From: Desulfonauticus submarinus
GTDB taxonomy: Bacteria; Desulfobacterota; Desulfovibrionia; Desulfovibrionales; Desulfonatronovibrionaceae
Direction of reading: 5' to 3'
Length of the DNA: 52,517 bases
Assembly: GCF_900104045.1 (NCBI RefSeq)
Contig: NZ_FNIN01000012.1
Location: forward strand, 1-52,517
Shown piece by piece: positions 35,114 to 44,367 of this stretch (positions are counted from its first letter, which is position 1; the number at the start of each line of letters is the position of its first letter). The translations under genes and the position numbers were made by a program. The notes beneath the pieces are model-generated. The model saw only the letters and a list, made by a program, of their open reading frames with translations, did not search any database and was not told the DNA's origin.

Positions 35114-37111
35114 TTAACTTATTTTTAAAAGAAAATCTTTTAAGCGTAATATTTTATCTCTAATCTGGGCAGCTTTTTCAAATTCTAGGTTTTTAGCAAA
35201 TGTGTTCATTTGTTTTTCTAATTTTTTTATTTCTTTTTCTATTTCTTGAGGGGTTTTACTATAAAATAAAGTTGTTTCTTCTTTTATTTCTTTAGAGATG
35301 TCTTTTTCTGAGCAATAAAGATCATATAAGGCATGGTTAGCTTGTTTTTTTATAGTAGTTGGTGTGATATTATGGGTTTGATTAAATTTCTGTTGTTTTT
35401 TACGTCTGCGGTTTGTTTCGTAAATAGCTTGCTGCATAGCAGGAGTGATTTTATCTGCATACATAATAACTTTTCCATTTACGTTTCTAGCCGCTCTTCC
35501 AAAAATTTGGATAAGAGAACGAAAAGATCTTAAAAAACCTTCTTTATCAGCATCTAAAATAGCTATTAAAGCTACTTCTGGCAAATCTAATCCTTCTCTT
35601 AATAGGTTTATACCAATTAATATGTCGAATTCATCTGTTCTTAGCCCTTGAATTAAGTTTACCCTTTCTAGGGTATCTATATCGGAGTGCATATACTTAC
35701 ATCTCAAGCCTCTTTCATCTAAGAATTCACTTAAATCTTCTGCTAACCTTTTAGTAAGAGTTGTAATAAGTATTTTTTGTTGTTTTTGGGTAGCTTTTAC
35801 ACATTCTTGAATTAAATCTGGAATTTGATTCGCAGTTGGTCGTACTTCAATTTCAGGGTCTAAAAGACCTGTTGGGCGAATAATTTGTTCTATGATATAG
35901 GGAGTAGAACGTTCTAACTCCCAATCTCCTGGAGTGGCAGAAACATAAATACATTGGTTAATGCAGTTTAAGAATTCTTTAAAGTTTAAGGGACGATTGT
36001 CTAATGCTGATGGAAGACGAAAGCCAAACTCTACTAGGGTTTGTTTACGGGATCTATCTCCATTGTACATGCCTCTAATTTGAGGAATAGTGATATGTGA
36101 TTCGTCAATAAACAAGATAAAATCTTTGGGAAAGTAATTTAATAAACAGGCAGGAGGTTCACCTGGTTTTCTACCATCTAAATGTCTTGAATAATTTTCT
36201 ATACCTTTACAATATCCTAATTCTTCCATCATTTCTAGATCATAAAGAGTCCTTTCTTCTAATCTTTTGGCTTCGAGAAGTTTTCCTTGGGAGTTTAGAA
36301 CTTCTAACCTTTGCCTAAGTTCTTCTCTTATATCTATCATGGCTCTTTTAAGATTTTCTCTGTCAGACACATAATGGCTTGCAGGAAAGATAATAGTTTT
36401 AGGTAAAGGTCTTATTACTTCACCGGTAAGCGAATCTATTTCATATATATTATCTATTTCATCGCCAAAAAATTCTATTCTTATAGATTTATCTTCCATA
36501 TAAGATGGAATTATCTCTAATACATCTCCTCGTATTCTAAATGTTCCTCTCTTGAAGTCATATTCGTTTCTCTCATATTGAACTTCTATTAACCTACTAA
36601 TCAAATGTTCTATATCTATCTTTTGTCCTTGTTCAACTGGAACAATTAATTTTGAATAGTATTCAGGTGAACCTAATCCATAAATACAAGAAACAGAAGC
36701 AACAATAATTACATCTTTTCTCGTCAATAGAGAATGTGTTGCTGCATGTCTTAATTTATCTATTTCTTCATTTATTGAGGAATCTTTTTCAATGTAAATG
36801 TCTTGATGCGGTAAATATGCTTCTGGTTGGTAATAATCATAATAGCTTACAAAATGTTCTACAGCATTTTCAGGGAAAAGGGACTTAAATTCAGAGTAAA
36901 GTTGGGCTGCCAGAGTTTTGTTTGGAGCTATTATAAGGGCAGGCTTATTTACCTGTGCAATAACATTTGCCATAGTGAAAGTTTTGCCAGAGCCTGTAAC
37001 TCCTAGGAGTACTTGTTCTCTTATCCCTTGATTTAAATTTTGGACTAAAGAGGTAATGGCCTGAGGTTGATCGCCTTTTGGTTTTAAGTTAGTTTTCAGT
37101 TTAAATCTCAT
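35114..37111 (-). CDS. uvrB: Excinuclease ABC subunit B
   Basis: A 665-residue helicase-like subunit of nucleotide excision repair that loads at lesions and recruits UvrC. It has Walker [19 protein letters not shown], the beta-hairpin region [35 protein letters not shown] and a C-terminal UVR motif (ANLE-type [14 protein letters not shown]). It lies 22 nt after modD on the same strand, so it may be read from the mod operon. Confidence 0.98.
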   Translation of the reverse strand: MRFKLKTNLKPKGDQPQAITSLVQNLNQGIREQVLLGVTGSGKTFTMANVIAQVNKPALIIAPNKTLAAQLYSEFKSLFPENAVEHFVSYYDYYQPEAYLPHQDIYIEKDSSINEEIDKLRHAATHSLLTRKDVIIVASVSCIYGLGSPEYYSKLIVPVEQGQKIDIEHLISRLIEVQYERNEYDFKRGTFRIRGDVLEIIPSYMEDKSIRIEFFGDEIDNIYEIDSLTGEVIRPLPKTIIFPASHYVSDRENLKRAMIDIREELRQRLEVLNSQGKLLEAKRLEERTLYDLEMMEELGYCKGIENYSRHLDGRKPGEPPACLLNYFPKDFILFIDESHITIPQIRGMYNGDRSRKQTLVEFGFRLPSALDNRPLNFKEFLNCINQCIYVSATPGDWELERSTPYIIEQIIRPTGLLDPEIEVRPTANQIPDLIQECVKATQKQQKILITTLTKRLAEDLSEFLDERGLRCKYMHSDIDTLERVNLIQGLRTDEFDILIGINLLREGLDLPEVALIAILDADKEGFLRSFRSLIQIFGRAARNVNGKVIMYADKITPAMQQAIYETNRRRKKQQKFNQTHNITPTTIKKQANHALYDLYCSEKDISKEIKEETTLFYSKTPQEIEKEIKKLEKQMNTFAKNLEFEKAAQIRDKILRLKDFLLKIS

Positions 37112-37132
37112 AAGTAGTGCTATTCATGGATA

Positions 37133-37981
37133 TTAAATTGGTTCTATAAGAGACTTTATATCTGCTGGTTTTCCAAAATAAGGCCATGAGGTTACCATAA
37201 GGACAACACCTGCTTTAGCATATCCTTCTACATTTGATGGGTTTATGCCGCCTGCAATGGCTACTTTGCACTGGGGATTATTTTTTTGAATTTCTGAAAT
37301 TACTTTTTTTGTATCTTGAATAGAAAATTTGTCTAATTGTAAAATATCTACTCCTGCTTTAGCCAACTTTATAGCGTCTTTTAGATTATGGACTTCTACT
37401 GTGATTGTTTTTTCTGGGGCATTTTGTTTTAATTCTGATAACCTTTTAATAAAACCATCTATCCCTCCTAAGAACTTTAAATGCTCATCAAATACTAAAA
37501 TTGTTTCAGAAAGTCCTAGTCTATGAGGTAATCCTCCTCCTGCCAGAACTGCTTTTATAGATAATTTTTTTGTAAAGGGCATATTTTTTCTAGTAGTAAC
37601 TACTTTTGCTTTTGGATTGATATTTTGTGCAAGATCGACCAATTGTTTTGTTCTAGTAGCAATTCCAGAGCTATATTCTAACCAGATATTCCCTAACCTC
37701 CAGATTTTATGAATGGCATCAACCCCACCTTTTGCCTGAAAAAAACAGATATTTTTTTCTAAAGTTGTTCCTGAAGGAGTTGTCTTAATGACTTGTAATC
37801 CTAGTTTTAGGCATAGCCTTTCTACCTCTTCTGTTCCGCAGATAGTGGTTGTTTCTCTAGTTGAATAAGATATTTTAGCTTGTTGAGAGTTAGATAAACC
37901 TAAACTAAAGGTAGTAAGGTCTGCATAAGGTATATCTTCTTCAATGTATCGGTCTAAGTCAGATTCAGAAAAATAAATCAT
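37133..37981 (-). CDS. modD: ModD, molybdenum-linked quinolinate phosphoribosyltransferase homologue
   Basis: A 282-residue protein homologous to NadC, but with the ModD N-terminus FSESDLDRYIEEDIPYADLTT. It keeps TRKNMPFTKKLSIKAVLAGGGLPHRLGLSETILVFDEH and TVEVHNLKDAIKLAKAGVDILQLDKF. ModD proteins are encoded with molybdate transporters; their reaction is not settled. The 33-nt gap to modC supports the assignment over NadC. Confidence 0.9.
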   Translation of the reverse strand: MIYFSESDLDRYIEEDIPYADLTTFSLGLSNSQQAKISYSTRETTTICGTEEVERLCLKLGLQVIKTTPSGTTLEKNICFFQAKGGVDAIHKIWRLGNIWLEYSSGIATRTKQLVDLAQNINPKAKVVTTRKNMPFTKKLSIKAVLAGGGLPHRLGLSETILVFDEHLKFLGGIDGFIKRLSELKQNAPEKTITVEVHNLKDAIKLAKAGVDILQLDKFSIQDTKKVISEIQKNNPQCKVAIAGGINPSNVEGYAKAGVVLMVTSWPYFGKPADIKSLIEPI

Positions 37982-38014
37982 GTTATCCTCCTTAAAGTAA
38001 GGTCTTAGGAATTT

Positions 38015-39079
38015 TTAGGTTTGAGGTATAATTTTTAAATTTTCTGGTTTTAAGTAAATAAAAACTTTTTTCCCTGGTCGTAAGTTTAGCTGTTTTAACA
38101 TATTGTAAGTCATAAGTGCTCGGCAAGAAAAATTATTGCTTTTTAAATGTAAGGTAAACAGATTTGTTTCTTTAAAAATATGTTCTATATAAGCTGGAAA
38201 GATGTTAGGCAATTTTTGGGGTGGCTCTAGGAAGATCATTATCTCATCTGGCTTTATACAAAGAAAAACTTTTTTTGAGGATGGTTGAAAGTCTGTTGTA
38301 TGGAGAATACAACCATTACATTCTAAGAGAGTTCCTGAAGAATAAACTCTTTGTACTCGCGCTTCAAAAATATCTGTGCCTATAAATTTAGCAATAAATT
38401 TTGTTTTAGGTTGAGAAAAAATTTCCTTTATTGTCCCAAATTGGAGTAATTCCCCTTTTTTGAAAAAAGCGACTTTATTGGCTAAAGACCATACGTCATC
38501 TAAATCGTGAGTTACATGAATGATTGTGGTGTTAAATTCTTTGGTAGTCTGTTTTAATAAAATACGTAATTCTCTTTTAGTGTTTATATCTAAGGCTGAA
38601 AGTGGTTCATCCATTAATAATAATTTTGGATTTACAATAAGGGCTCTTGCTAAGGCAACTCTTTGTTGTTCCCCGCCAGATAAGGTTTCAGGAAATCGAG
38701 ATAAAAGATCATCTATTTGTAACTTTTGAGCAATACTCAATACTTTTGCTTTAATTTTTAATTTACTTTTTTCTTTTTTTCGCAATCCATAGGCAATGTT
38801 ATCAAATACTGTAAAATTAGGTAATAAGGCATAGTCTTGGTAAACTATGCCAATATTTCTTTTACAAGGAGCAAGGTCAACAATGTTTTTTCCTTCTAAT
38901 AAAATTTGTCCTTGTTTGGGCTTATAAAAACCAATGATGCATTCTAGAAGAATTGTTTTCCCAGATCCAGTGGGTCCTATGATAGTAAGATAATCTCCTT
39001 TTTCTATAGAAAGATTAATATTTTTTAGAAAAAAATTTCCTAAAGTTATATGTAAATTTTTGATCTGTAAAAAATTCAT
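38015..39079 (-). CDS. modC: Molybdate/tungstate ABC transporter ATPase
   Basis: A 354-residue ATPase with Walker A GPTGSGKT, signature LSGGEQQRVALARAL, Walker B LLLMDEP and the switch histidine in IIHVTHD. The C-terminal 120 residues form a TOBE/MOP-like oxyanion-binding domain. It overlaps modB by 4 nt. Molybdate or tungstate is inferred from modA and modD. Confidence 0.92.
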   Translation of the reverse strand: MNFLQIKNLHITLGNFFLKNINLSIEKGDYLTIIGPTGSGKTILLECIIGFYKPKQGQILLEGKNIVDLAPCKRNIGIVYQDYALLPNFTVFDNIAYGLRKKEKSKLKIKAKVLSIAQKLQIDDLLSRFPETLSGGEQQRVALARALIVNPKLLLMDEPLSALDINTKRELRILLKQTTKEFNTTIIHVTHDLDDVWSLANKVAFFKKGELLQFGTIKEIFSQPKTKFIAKFIGTDIFEARVQRVYSSGTLLECNGCILHTTDFQPSSKKVFLCIKPDEIMIFLEPPQKLPNIFPAYIEHIFKETNLFTLHLKSNNFSCRALMTYNMLKQLNLRPGKKVFIYLKPENLKIIPQT

Positions 39080-39858
39080 AGACTTACCTCTGCTTTTTCA
39101 AAAATAAAAATAGCAAGAAAAGATATGATTACCAATACAATTCCACTTGTGATTGCCATACCCATGTTTCCATACGAGATATTTAAATACAGAGTTATTG
39201 GTAAAACTTCAGTTTGCATATAAGATCCACCAGCTAAAATTAAAACAGTTCCAAAAGTACCAATACAACGAGCAAAAGAAATCACAGAAGATGCAATAAT
39301 TCCACTTTTAGCCAAGGGTAGACTAACATTTATAAAAGTTTCATATTGAGTGTATCCTAAGCTGCGAGAGACAAATTCTAAACGGGGATTGATAAAGTCA
39401 AAAGTAGATTTCATTATTCGAATTGCATAAGGTAAAGCAGTAAAAAATTGGGCAGCTACAATACCTTGCTTGGTAAAGACAAAGTTTAGTCCGAGTTTTT
39501 GGAGCATGCTTCCAAAACCAGTGTTCCCGAAAAGTAAAAGCAAACATAGACCTAATACTAACTCTGGAAAAGCTACTGGTAGATCACAGATTGTTTTCAC
39601 TAATGTTTTCCCCCAAAATTCAAAACGAGAAAGGGTATATCCTATGGGCAAGGCAAAAAACATTACCAAGAGAGAGGAAATAAGGCTGGTAGTTAAGGAT
39701 AGTTTTAGAGAAAATATCATTTCAGAAGTCAATAAATTGGTCCAAATTTCTTTAAAGTTTGGAACCATAAAAAGAGATAAAATCGCCCCTATTAAAAGTA
39801 TTGTAATAAAAAAGGAAATAAGCAGGAAACTAGCTTTAAACCAGTTTATTTTGAACAT
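39076..39858 (-). CDS. modB: Molybdate/tungstate ABC transporter permease
   Basis: A 260-residue inner-membrane permease with about six helices and the ATPase-contact loop around SRSLGYTQYETFINVSLPLAKSGI. It has FALPIGYTLSRFEFWGK and DLPVAFPELVLGLCLLLLFG typical of ModB/WtpB. It overlaps modA by 13 nt and modC by 4 nt. Confidence 0.93.
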   Translation of the reverse strand: MFKINWFKASFLLISFFITILLIGAILSLFMVPNFKEIWTNLLTSEMIFSLKLSLTTSLISSLLVMFFALPIGYTLSRFEFWGKTLVKTICDLPVAFPELVLGLCLLLLFGNTGFGSMLQKLGLNFVFTKQGIVAAQFFTALPYAIRIMKSTFDFINPRLEFVSRSLGYTQYETFINVSLPLAKSGIIASSVISFARCIGTFGTVLILAGGSYMQTEVLPITLYLNISYGNMGMAITSGIVLVIISFLAIFIFEKAEVSL

Positions 39859-40610
39859 GGCTTAAATCCCCATTTTTCCCATATTTTAAGACCTTCAGGA
39901 GAAGAAATATATTCGTTAAACAAAGCGGCTAGTTTTTTTTGTTTGCATGCAATGGTAATTGCCGTGGGAATTGTTTTGATGATGTTATTTTGAGGTGAAA
40001 TTGGAATTATTTGTATTTTGTTTTTGTTTTCTGCCCAAGCTGTTAAGTCTTGCCAAATAATTGCAGCATCTACTTGTTTTAAGGCAACATAAATTAAAAG
40101 TTGATTTACTGTGGGTGCCAGGACTTTAGTGTTTTTTAAAACTTCTTTGTATATCCCCAGATTAGTCAATAGTTTTTTACTAACTTTGCCTATGGCAGGA
40201 GATTTTGGATCGCCTAAAGCAACCTTAATTCCTGGTTTGGCCAAGTCTGAGAGTGTGTTGATATGAGCTGGGTTCCCCTTAGGAACCACAATTACTGGAA
40301 TATGCAACACTAGATTTTTAATACTTTTTTGAATAATCCATCCATTTTTGAGAGCATCTTGGGTGTACTTATAAGCTCCAGGTATAAATATGTCGCAGTA
40401 TTTGCCTGTGGCAATCATTCCAAACAATTCTCCAGAACTTCCGTAGTGAATGTTTACTCTAACTTTATATTTTTGTTCAAAATTTTGTTTAAGCTCTTCC
40501 ATTGGTTTAATTAAACCTGCTCCAGCATATATTAAAAGATTTTGAGCTGCGCTGCTAGAAACAGAAAAACAAAATACTGCTGCCAATATTAACCATTTTA
40601 CAAGATTCAT
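39846..40610 (-). CDS. modA: Molybdate/tungstate-binding periplasmic protein
   Basis: A 254-residue binding protein with a signal peptide (cleavage near SSSA-AQ) and the ModA/WtpA pattern LLIYAGAGLIKPMEELKQNFEQKYKVRVNIHYGSSGELFGMIATGKYCDIFIPGA. It is the first gene of modABCD-uvrB. A 14-bp palindrome lies 61 nt upstream. Whether it prefers molybdate or tungstate cannot be told. Confidence 0.92.
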   Translation of the reverse strand: MNLVKWLILAAVFCFSVSSSAAQNLLIYAGAGLIKPMEELKQNFEQKYKVRVNIHYGSSGELFGMIATGKYCDIFIPGAYKYTQDALKNGWIIQKSIKNLVLHIPVIVVPKGNPAHINTLSDLAKPGIKVALGDPKSPAIGKVSKKLLTNLGIYKEVLKNTKVLAPTVNQLLIYVALKQVDAAIIWQDLTAWAENKNKIQIIPISPQNNIIKTIPTAITIACKQKKLAALFNEYISSPEGLKIWEKWGFKPCSK

Positions 40611-40670
40611 AGTTAAGACCTCCTAACTTTTTTAAAGAAGACAAAGATTAAAAGCATAAAAAAATATTTC

Positions 40671-40684
40671 TGTCAATATTGACA
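40671..40684. promoter_or_regulatory. TGTCAATATTGACA palindrome upstream of modA
   Basis: A perfect 14-bp palindrome 61 nt upstream of modA. The half TTATGTCAAT is also present at 44182-44191, upstream of the FecCD-type operon. This suggests an operator of a metal- or oxyanion-responsive regulator. The protein is unknown. Confidence 0.45.
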
Positions 40685-40749
40685 TAAGTTAAAAGAATAA
40701 ATCTTCTCTTAGAGTATGTTAGAATAAGGTAGGAAAAAGAAACTATTTG

Positions 40750-41271
40750 TTATAATTCTTGTTCTATATATTTTACCCAGTTAGGAATATTAAAATTTGA
40801 TGCATGATGATAATAGGGCATATATGGTTTGATATCTAAAACAGGGCTTTTATGTAAGGCCTCGAATCCTAAAACAGTTAAAATATTATTCTCTATATTT
40901 AGTAATTTTACAGTTGAGATTAAAATTGAGTTTGGTCGTATAGGAGAACATGTAGCAAATATGCCTTTTGGTTCTATATGGGGGATTCCCATTGGTCTTA
41001 TTTTACAAGGACATTTTTTATTTTGAATCAGGTGCGGCCAGTAGGTAATAATAATATGCGAAAACTCATGAATTCCTTCTAACATTTCTTGATATTGAGG
41101 ATAAATAACTATCTGACAACAACTATTTTTTATTTTTTCTCTGTATTTTTTGGCTTTAAGTTTCCATTTTTGGAAATCTTTTGGGTTATCTTTAGGAGGT
41201 AATTCTAGAGGTTTTTTAAGTGAACTTTTTACAAAGCCGATGGGATTAAATTTTATCTCAAATTCTTGCAT
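40750..41271 (-). CDS. trmO: TrmO-like (TsaA/YaeB family) protein
   Basis: A 173-residue protein of the TsaA-like beta-barrel family; E. coli TrmO methylates the N6 of t6A37 in some tRNAs using SAM. The motifs FNPIGFVKS, LEGIHEFSHIIITYWPH, GIFATCSPIRPNSILISTV and VLDIKPYMPYYH match. It lies 14 nt after the binding-protein gene of the FecBCD-type operon. In sulfate reducers such genes also sit in metal-cofactor clusters, so a non-tRNA substrate is possible. Confidence 0.85.
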   Translation of the reverse strand: MQEFEIKFNPIGFVKSSLKKPLELPPKDNPKDFQKWKLKAKKYREKIKNSCCQIVIYPQYQEMLEGIHEFSHIIITYWPHLIQNKKCPCKIRPMGIPHIEPKGIFATCSPIRPNSILISTVKLLNIENNILTVLGFEALHKSPVLDIKPYMPYYHHASNFNIPNWVKYIEQEL

Positions 41272-41285
41272 TTTAATTGCCCTAT

Positions 41286-42374
41286 TTATTTATTTATACT
41301 AAAGATATTTATTTGTTTGCCTAATGGACCATATATTTTCTTTAATTCTTCATAGACTTCATTACCCACAAAAAAACGATAAATTGAATTTGCCTTTTGT
41401 TCTATATTGATATCTTTGAATTTATTTGGGTAAAGTATTTTACCTATAGCATAACAATCTACTAAAGCTGTATCTATGTTAGTAGAGTAGTAGTTATAGG
41501 GGAATAAAAGGTAAACATGTTTATTTATAAATGCTTTTAGACTTTTGTAAAAAGGATATTTTTTCCTTAAATCGTGTTGAAAAATTTTAAAACCTCCGCC
41601 GTCTAAGAAAATAATCTCAGGGTTTAGTGCTAGCAACATTTCCTTATCTAAAAAAATATGTGTACCTATTGTTGGTGTTAATTGTTGGGCAACATTATTT
41701 ACTTTAACCCAGCTAAAGGGCAAATATTCTCTATCTGTACTTTCTATACCGTGAGGCCCTCTATAACCTATACAACCTATATAAGTTTGAGCAATATTTT
41801 GTAAGGATATCTGTTTAGTTCTTTGTTCTAAATCTTTTTTTGTTTTTTGGATAAAGTCTTGTATTTCCGCTGCTCTCTTTGTTTTATTTAATATTTTCCC
41901 TACTAAATTTAAAGATGCATATATTTTTTCAAATTTTTTAAGAGTTAGACTGCCATAATCTAATACTACTACAGGAATATTTAAGATGTTTTGGATTTCG
42001 TCTGCTGTATTTTTTTGAAACGCGGTAGCGAATATTACTTGAGGCTTTAAGGTTAAAATTTTTTCTAAATAAGGTTTTTTATTTATGCCTGCAGGCCCTC
42101 CAGGGCCTATGGCAGGCAATTTGGAGAGGAAAGGGTTTGCAATTAAATATGGCGTACACTTTTTTTTGCGTTTTTCTATTTTTTCTACGCCAACTACAAG
42201 GTGTTGAGCTTGTAAATAGACTATTAAGCGCAAACATCCTGGCCCAAGGCAAATAATTTTGTTTATTTTTTCTGGCACATTTACTTTTCTGCCCAAGAGA
42301 TCAGTAAAAATTTGGGCTTTTGCATTAGAAATAATAAAAAATACACATAATAATCCTAAAAATATTTTTTTCAT
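41286..42374 (-). CDS. FecB/BtuF-type metal-chelate-binding protein
   Basis: A 362-residue periplasmic binding protein of the class III (helical backbone) type, with signal peptide (cleavage near AKA-QI), TDLLGRKVNVPEKINKIICLGPG, LTLKPQVIFATAF and a long C-terminal lobe with NYYSTNIDTALVDCYAIGKILYPN. Family ligands are ferric chelates, cobalamin or, for MolA-type members, molybdate/tungstate. The neighbouring mod operon makes the last worth testing. It overlaps its ATPase gene by 4 nt. Confidence 0.85.
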   Translation of the reverse strand: MKKIFLGLLCVFFIISNAKAQIFTDLLGRKVNVPEKINKIICLGPGCLRLIVYLQAQHLVVGVEKIEKRKKKCTPYLIANPFLSKLPAIGPGGPAGINKKPYLEKILTLKPQVIFATAFQKNTADEIQNILNIPVVVLDYGSLTLKKFEKIYASLNLVGKILNKTKRAAEIQDFIQKTKKDLEQRTKQISLQNIAQTYIGCIGYRGPHGIESTDREYLPFSWVKVNNVAQQLTPTIGTHIFLDKEMLLALNPEIIFLDGGGFKIFQHDLRKKYPFYKSLKAFINKHVYLLFPYNYYSTNIDTALVDCYAIGKILYPNKFKDINIEQKANSIYRFFVGNEVYEELKKIYGPLGKQINIFSINK

Positions 42375-43126
42375 AATGGCACCACCACTGGATTTTTATT
42401 TATATAATTTATAATTACATTTACTCCATATATTTCTTTAATAATCTCAGGAGTTATGTCATTTTTTGAATTTGCAATAAATGGAATATTGTTTTTATTT
42501 ATAAAAATAAATCTATCCCCAAATTTAAGAGCTAAATTAATGTCATGGATACTGATAATAGTAGATATCTTTTTTGTTTTTGTGGCTTTTTTTATAAGAG
42601 ACATGATTTCTAATTGATTTTTTAAATCCAAACTACTGGTTGGTTCGTCAAAAAGAATGATTTTAGGCTCTTGTACTAATGCCCTTGCTATGATAACTTT
42701 TTGAATTTCTCCTCCACTCAAGTGGGATAAAGGTTTTAGAGCTAAAGGTTGGAGGGAAAGTTCTTGAATAATATTGTCAACTAAATTTAAATCTTTGGTA
42801 GTTGCTTTCCAAGAAAAATGTGGTTTTCTACCTAATAAAATAGTTTCATAAACAGTTAAAGAAGAAGTGGGAGGAATTTGGGGCACATAAGCTAAGTGTT
42901 TGGCCAACTTATTGGTGGGCACTTGTTTTATATTTTTATTAGCTAAGAATATAGCACCTGTATATTTTGATAGAATTTTGGCAATGCATTTTAAAAGAGT
43001 TGATTTCCCTGCTCCATTTACACCTAAAAGACATAAAATTTCACCTGTTTTTATATAAAAAGAGATGTTTTTTAAGACAGAGTCTTTTTGATAACAAAAA
43101 TTGAGATTTTTTACAGTTAAAACCAT
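42371..43126 (-). CDS. FecE/BtuD-type ABC transporter ATPase
   Basis: A 251-residue ATPase with Walker A GVNGAGKS, signature LSGGEIQKVIIARALV, Walker B IILFDEPTSSLD and the switch histidine in ISIHDINLAL. It belongs to the iron-chelate/cobalamin importer class. It overlaps the permease by 10 nt and the binding-protein gene by 4 nt. Confidence 0.93.
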   Translation of the reverse strand: MVLTVKNLNFCYQKDSVLKNISFYIKTGEILCLLGVNGAGKSTLLKCIAKILSKYTGAIFLANKNIKQVPTNKLAKHLAYVPQIPPTSSLTVYETILLGRKPHFSWKATTKDLNLVDNIIQELSLQPLALKPLSHLSGGEIQKVIIARALVQEPKIILFDEPTSSLDLKNQLEIMSLIKKATKTKKISTIISIHDINLALKFGDRFIFINKNNIPFIANSKNDITPEIIKEIYGVNVIINYINKNPVVVPL

Positions 43127-44133
43127 CTTGAAGACCTCATCAATAAATATAAAAACATTGGAGCACCAAGAAAAGATGTAGTTATTCCCACTGGCAAATT
43201 ACCTAAATGAAAAATGTTTCTGGCAATATTGTCAGCTCCTAAAAGTAAAACTGCCCCAATTACACAAGAGCAGGGTAAAAGTAATAAAAAGTTGTTACCT
43301 GTAAGTTTTCTGGCTAAGTGGGGGCTAATTAATCCAACAAAAGCAATAATTCCCAAAAAAGAGGTAATAATAGCTGCTAATAAGGAAGAGATTAAAATTA
43401 GAGTAATTTTAATTCGTTGAATGTTGATTCCCAATGTATAGGCTGTTTCTTCTCCACAGTCTAAAGCATTTAACTCCCAACTTTTGGCAAAAGAGTAGAT
43501 AGCTGAAAATATCACTAATATCCCCATGATCATAATTTCTGTCCAATTTGCGCGGGCAACATCTCCAAAAGTCCAAAATACTACACTGGCTAATTGAGTT
43601 TCATCTGCAAGATATTGGATTAAAATAGTAGCAGCACTAAAAAGAGAAGAAATAGCAACTCCAGCTAAAATGATTGATTCAGAACTTAGTCTTTTTAATC
43701 TAGAGAGATATAAAATAACAATAGAGCCACTTATTGCACCTAAAAAGGCAAAGGTAGAGGTGGAAAGAAATTTATTTCCAAATATAATTACACTTAAAGA
43801 TGCTCCAAAAGCGGCTCCATGCGTAATCCCTAGAGTAGAAGGAGAAGCAAGAGGATTTTTTAATATGCCTTGAATCAAGATACCTGCCAAAGATAAACCA
43901 CATCCTCCGATTACAGCAGAAAATATTCTAGGTAGACGAATGTTTAAAAGGATAGTTCTTTTTAAAGAGTTTTCTTGTCCTAAAAAAATATTAATTATTT
44001 CTGGAATCGTTAGTTTGTATGTTCCTAAAAGCGTAAAGGTTATTATGCAGATAAATAAGAATAATATCCAGCGGAATAAAAGATTTTTTTTACGATTGAA
44101 TTGCTTATTATACGAAAATGTACATTCTGACAT
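43117..44133 (-). CDS. FecCD-type ABC transporter permease
   Basis: A 338-residue BtuC/FecCD permease with about ten membrane helices. Landmarks: LNIRLPRIFSAVIGGCGLSLAGILIQGILKNPLASPSTLGITHGAAFGA, the ATPase-contact loop and GFIGLVSPHLAR-like GIIAFVGLISPHLARKLTGNN, ending PVGITTSFLGAPMFLYLL. First gene of the fecCD-fecE-fecB-trmO unit. Substrate as discussed for the binding protein. Confidence 0.93.
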   Translation of the reverse strand: MSECTFSYNKQFNRKKNLLFRWILFLFICIITFTLLGTYKLTIPEIINIFLGQENSLKRTILLNIRLPRIFSAVIGGCGLSLAGILIQGILKNPLASPSTLGITHGAAFGASLSVIIFGNKFLSTSTFAFLGAISGSIVILYLSRLKRLSSESIILAGVAISSLFSAATILIQYLADETQLASVVFWTFGDVARANWTEIMIMGILVIFSAIYSFAKSWELNALDCGEETAYTLGINIQRIKITLILISSLLAAIITSFLGIIAFVGLISPHLARKLTGNNFLLLLPCSCVIGAVLLLGADNIARNIFHLGNLPVGITTSFLGAPMFLYLLMRSSRWF

Positions 44134-44367
44134 TTTATCCTCAAAAATAAATTTTGGCTTTGTGTTATCTTTTAATTAATATTATGTCAATCGGTTCTAA
44201 GTATTACAAAATAATATTTATAGTAAACGGGGCGCGCTTGTTATTTTGTTGGGTGATTTGAGGATTATGTTTTATTTGTATTTTTAAGAGAAATGGGTTG
44301 ATTTTTGTATTAATTAAGATAATTATTTTTCCTAAATTTTTAAGCTATTAAGTCTAGGAGGAGATAG
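44134..44367. other. Divergent intergenic region
   Basis: 234 bases between the FecCD operon and the 5'-nucleotidase gene. It contains the TTATGTCAAT half-site at 44182-44191, a short GC-rich patch (GGGGCGCGC, about 44229-44237) and AT-rich promoter-like sequence. No ORF is supported. Confidence 0.5.

Noticed and set aside
44229-44237. GGGGCGCGC patch in an AT-rich intergenic region
   Set aside because: Short, not repeated, with no partner for a hairpin and no recognisable motif.
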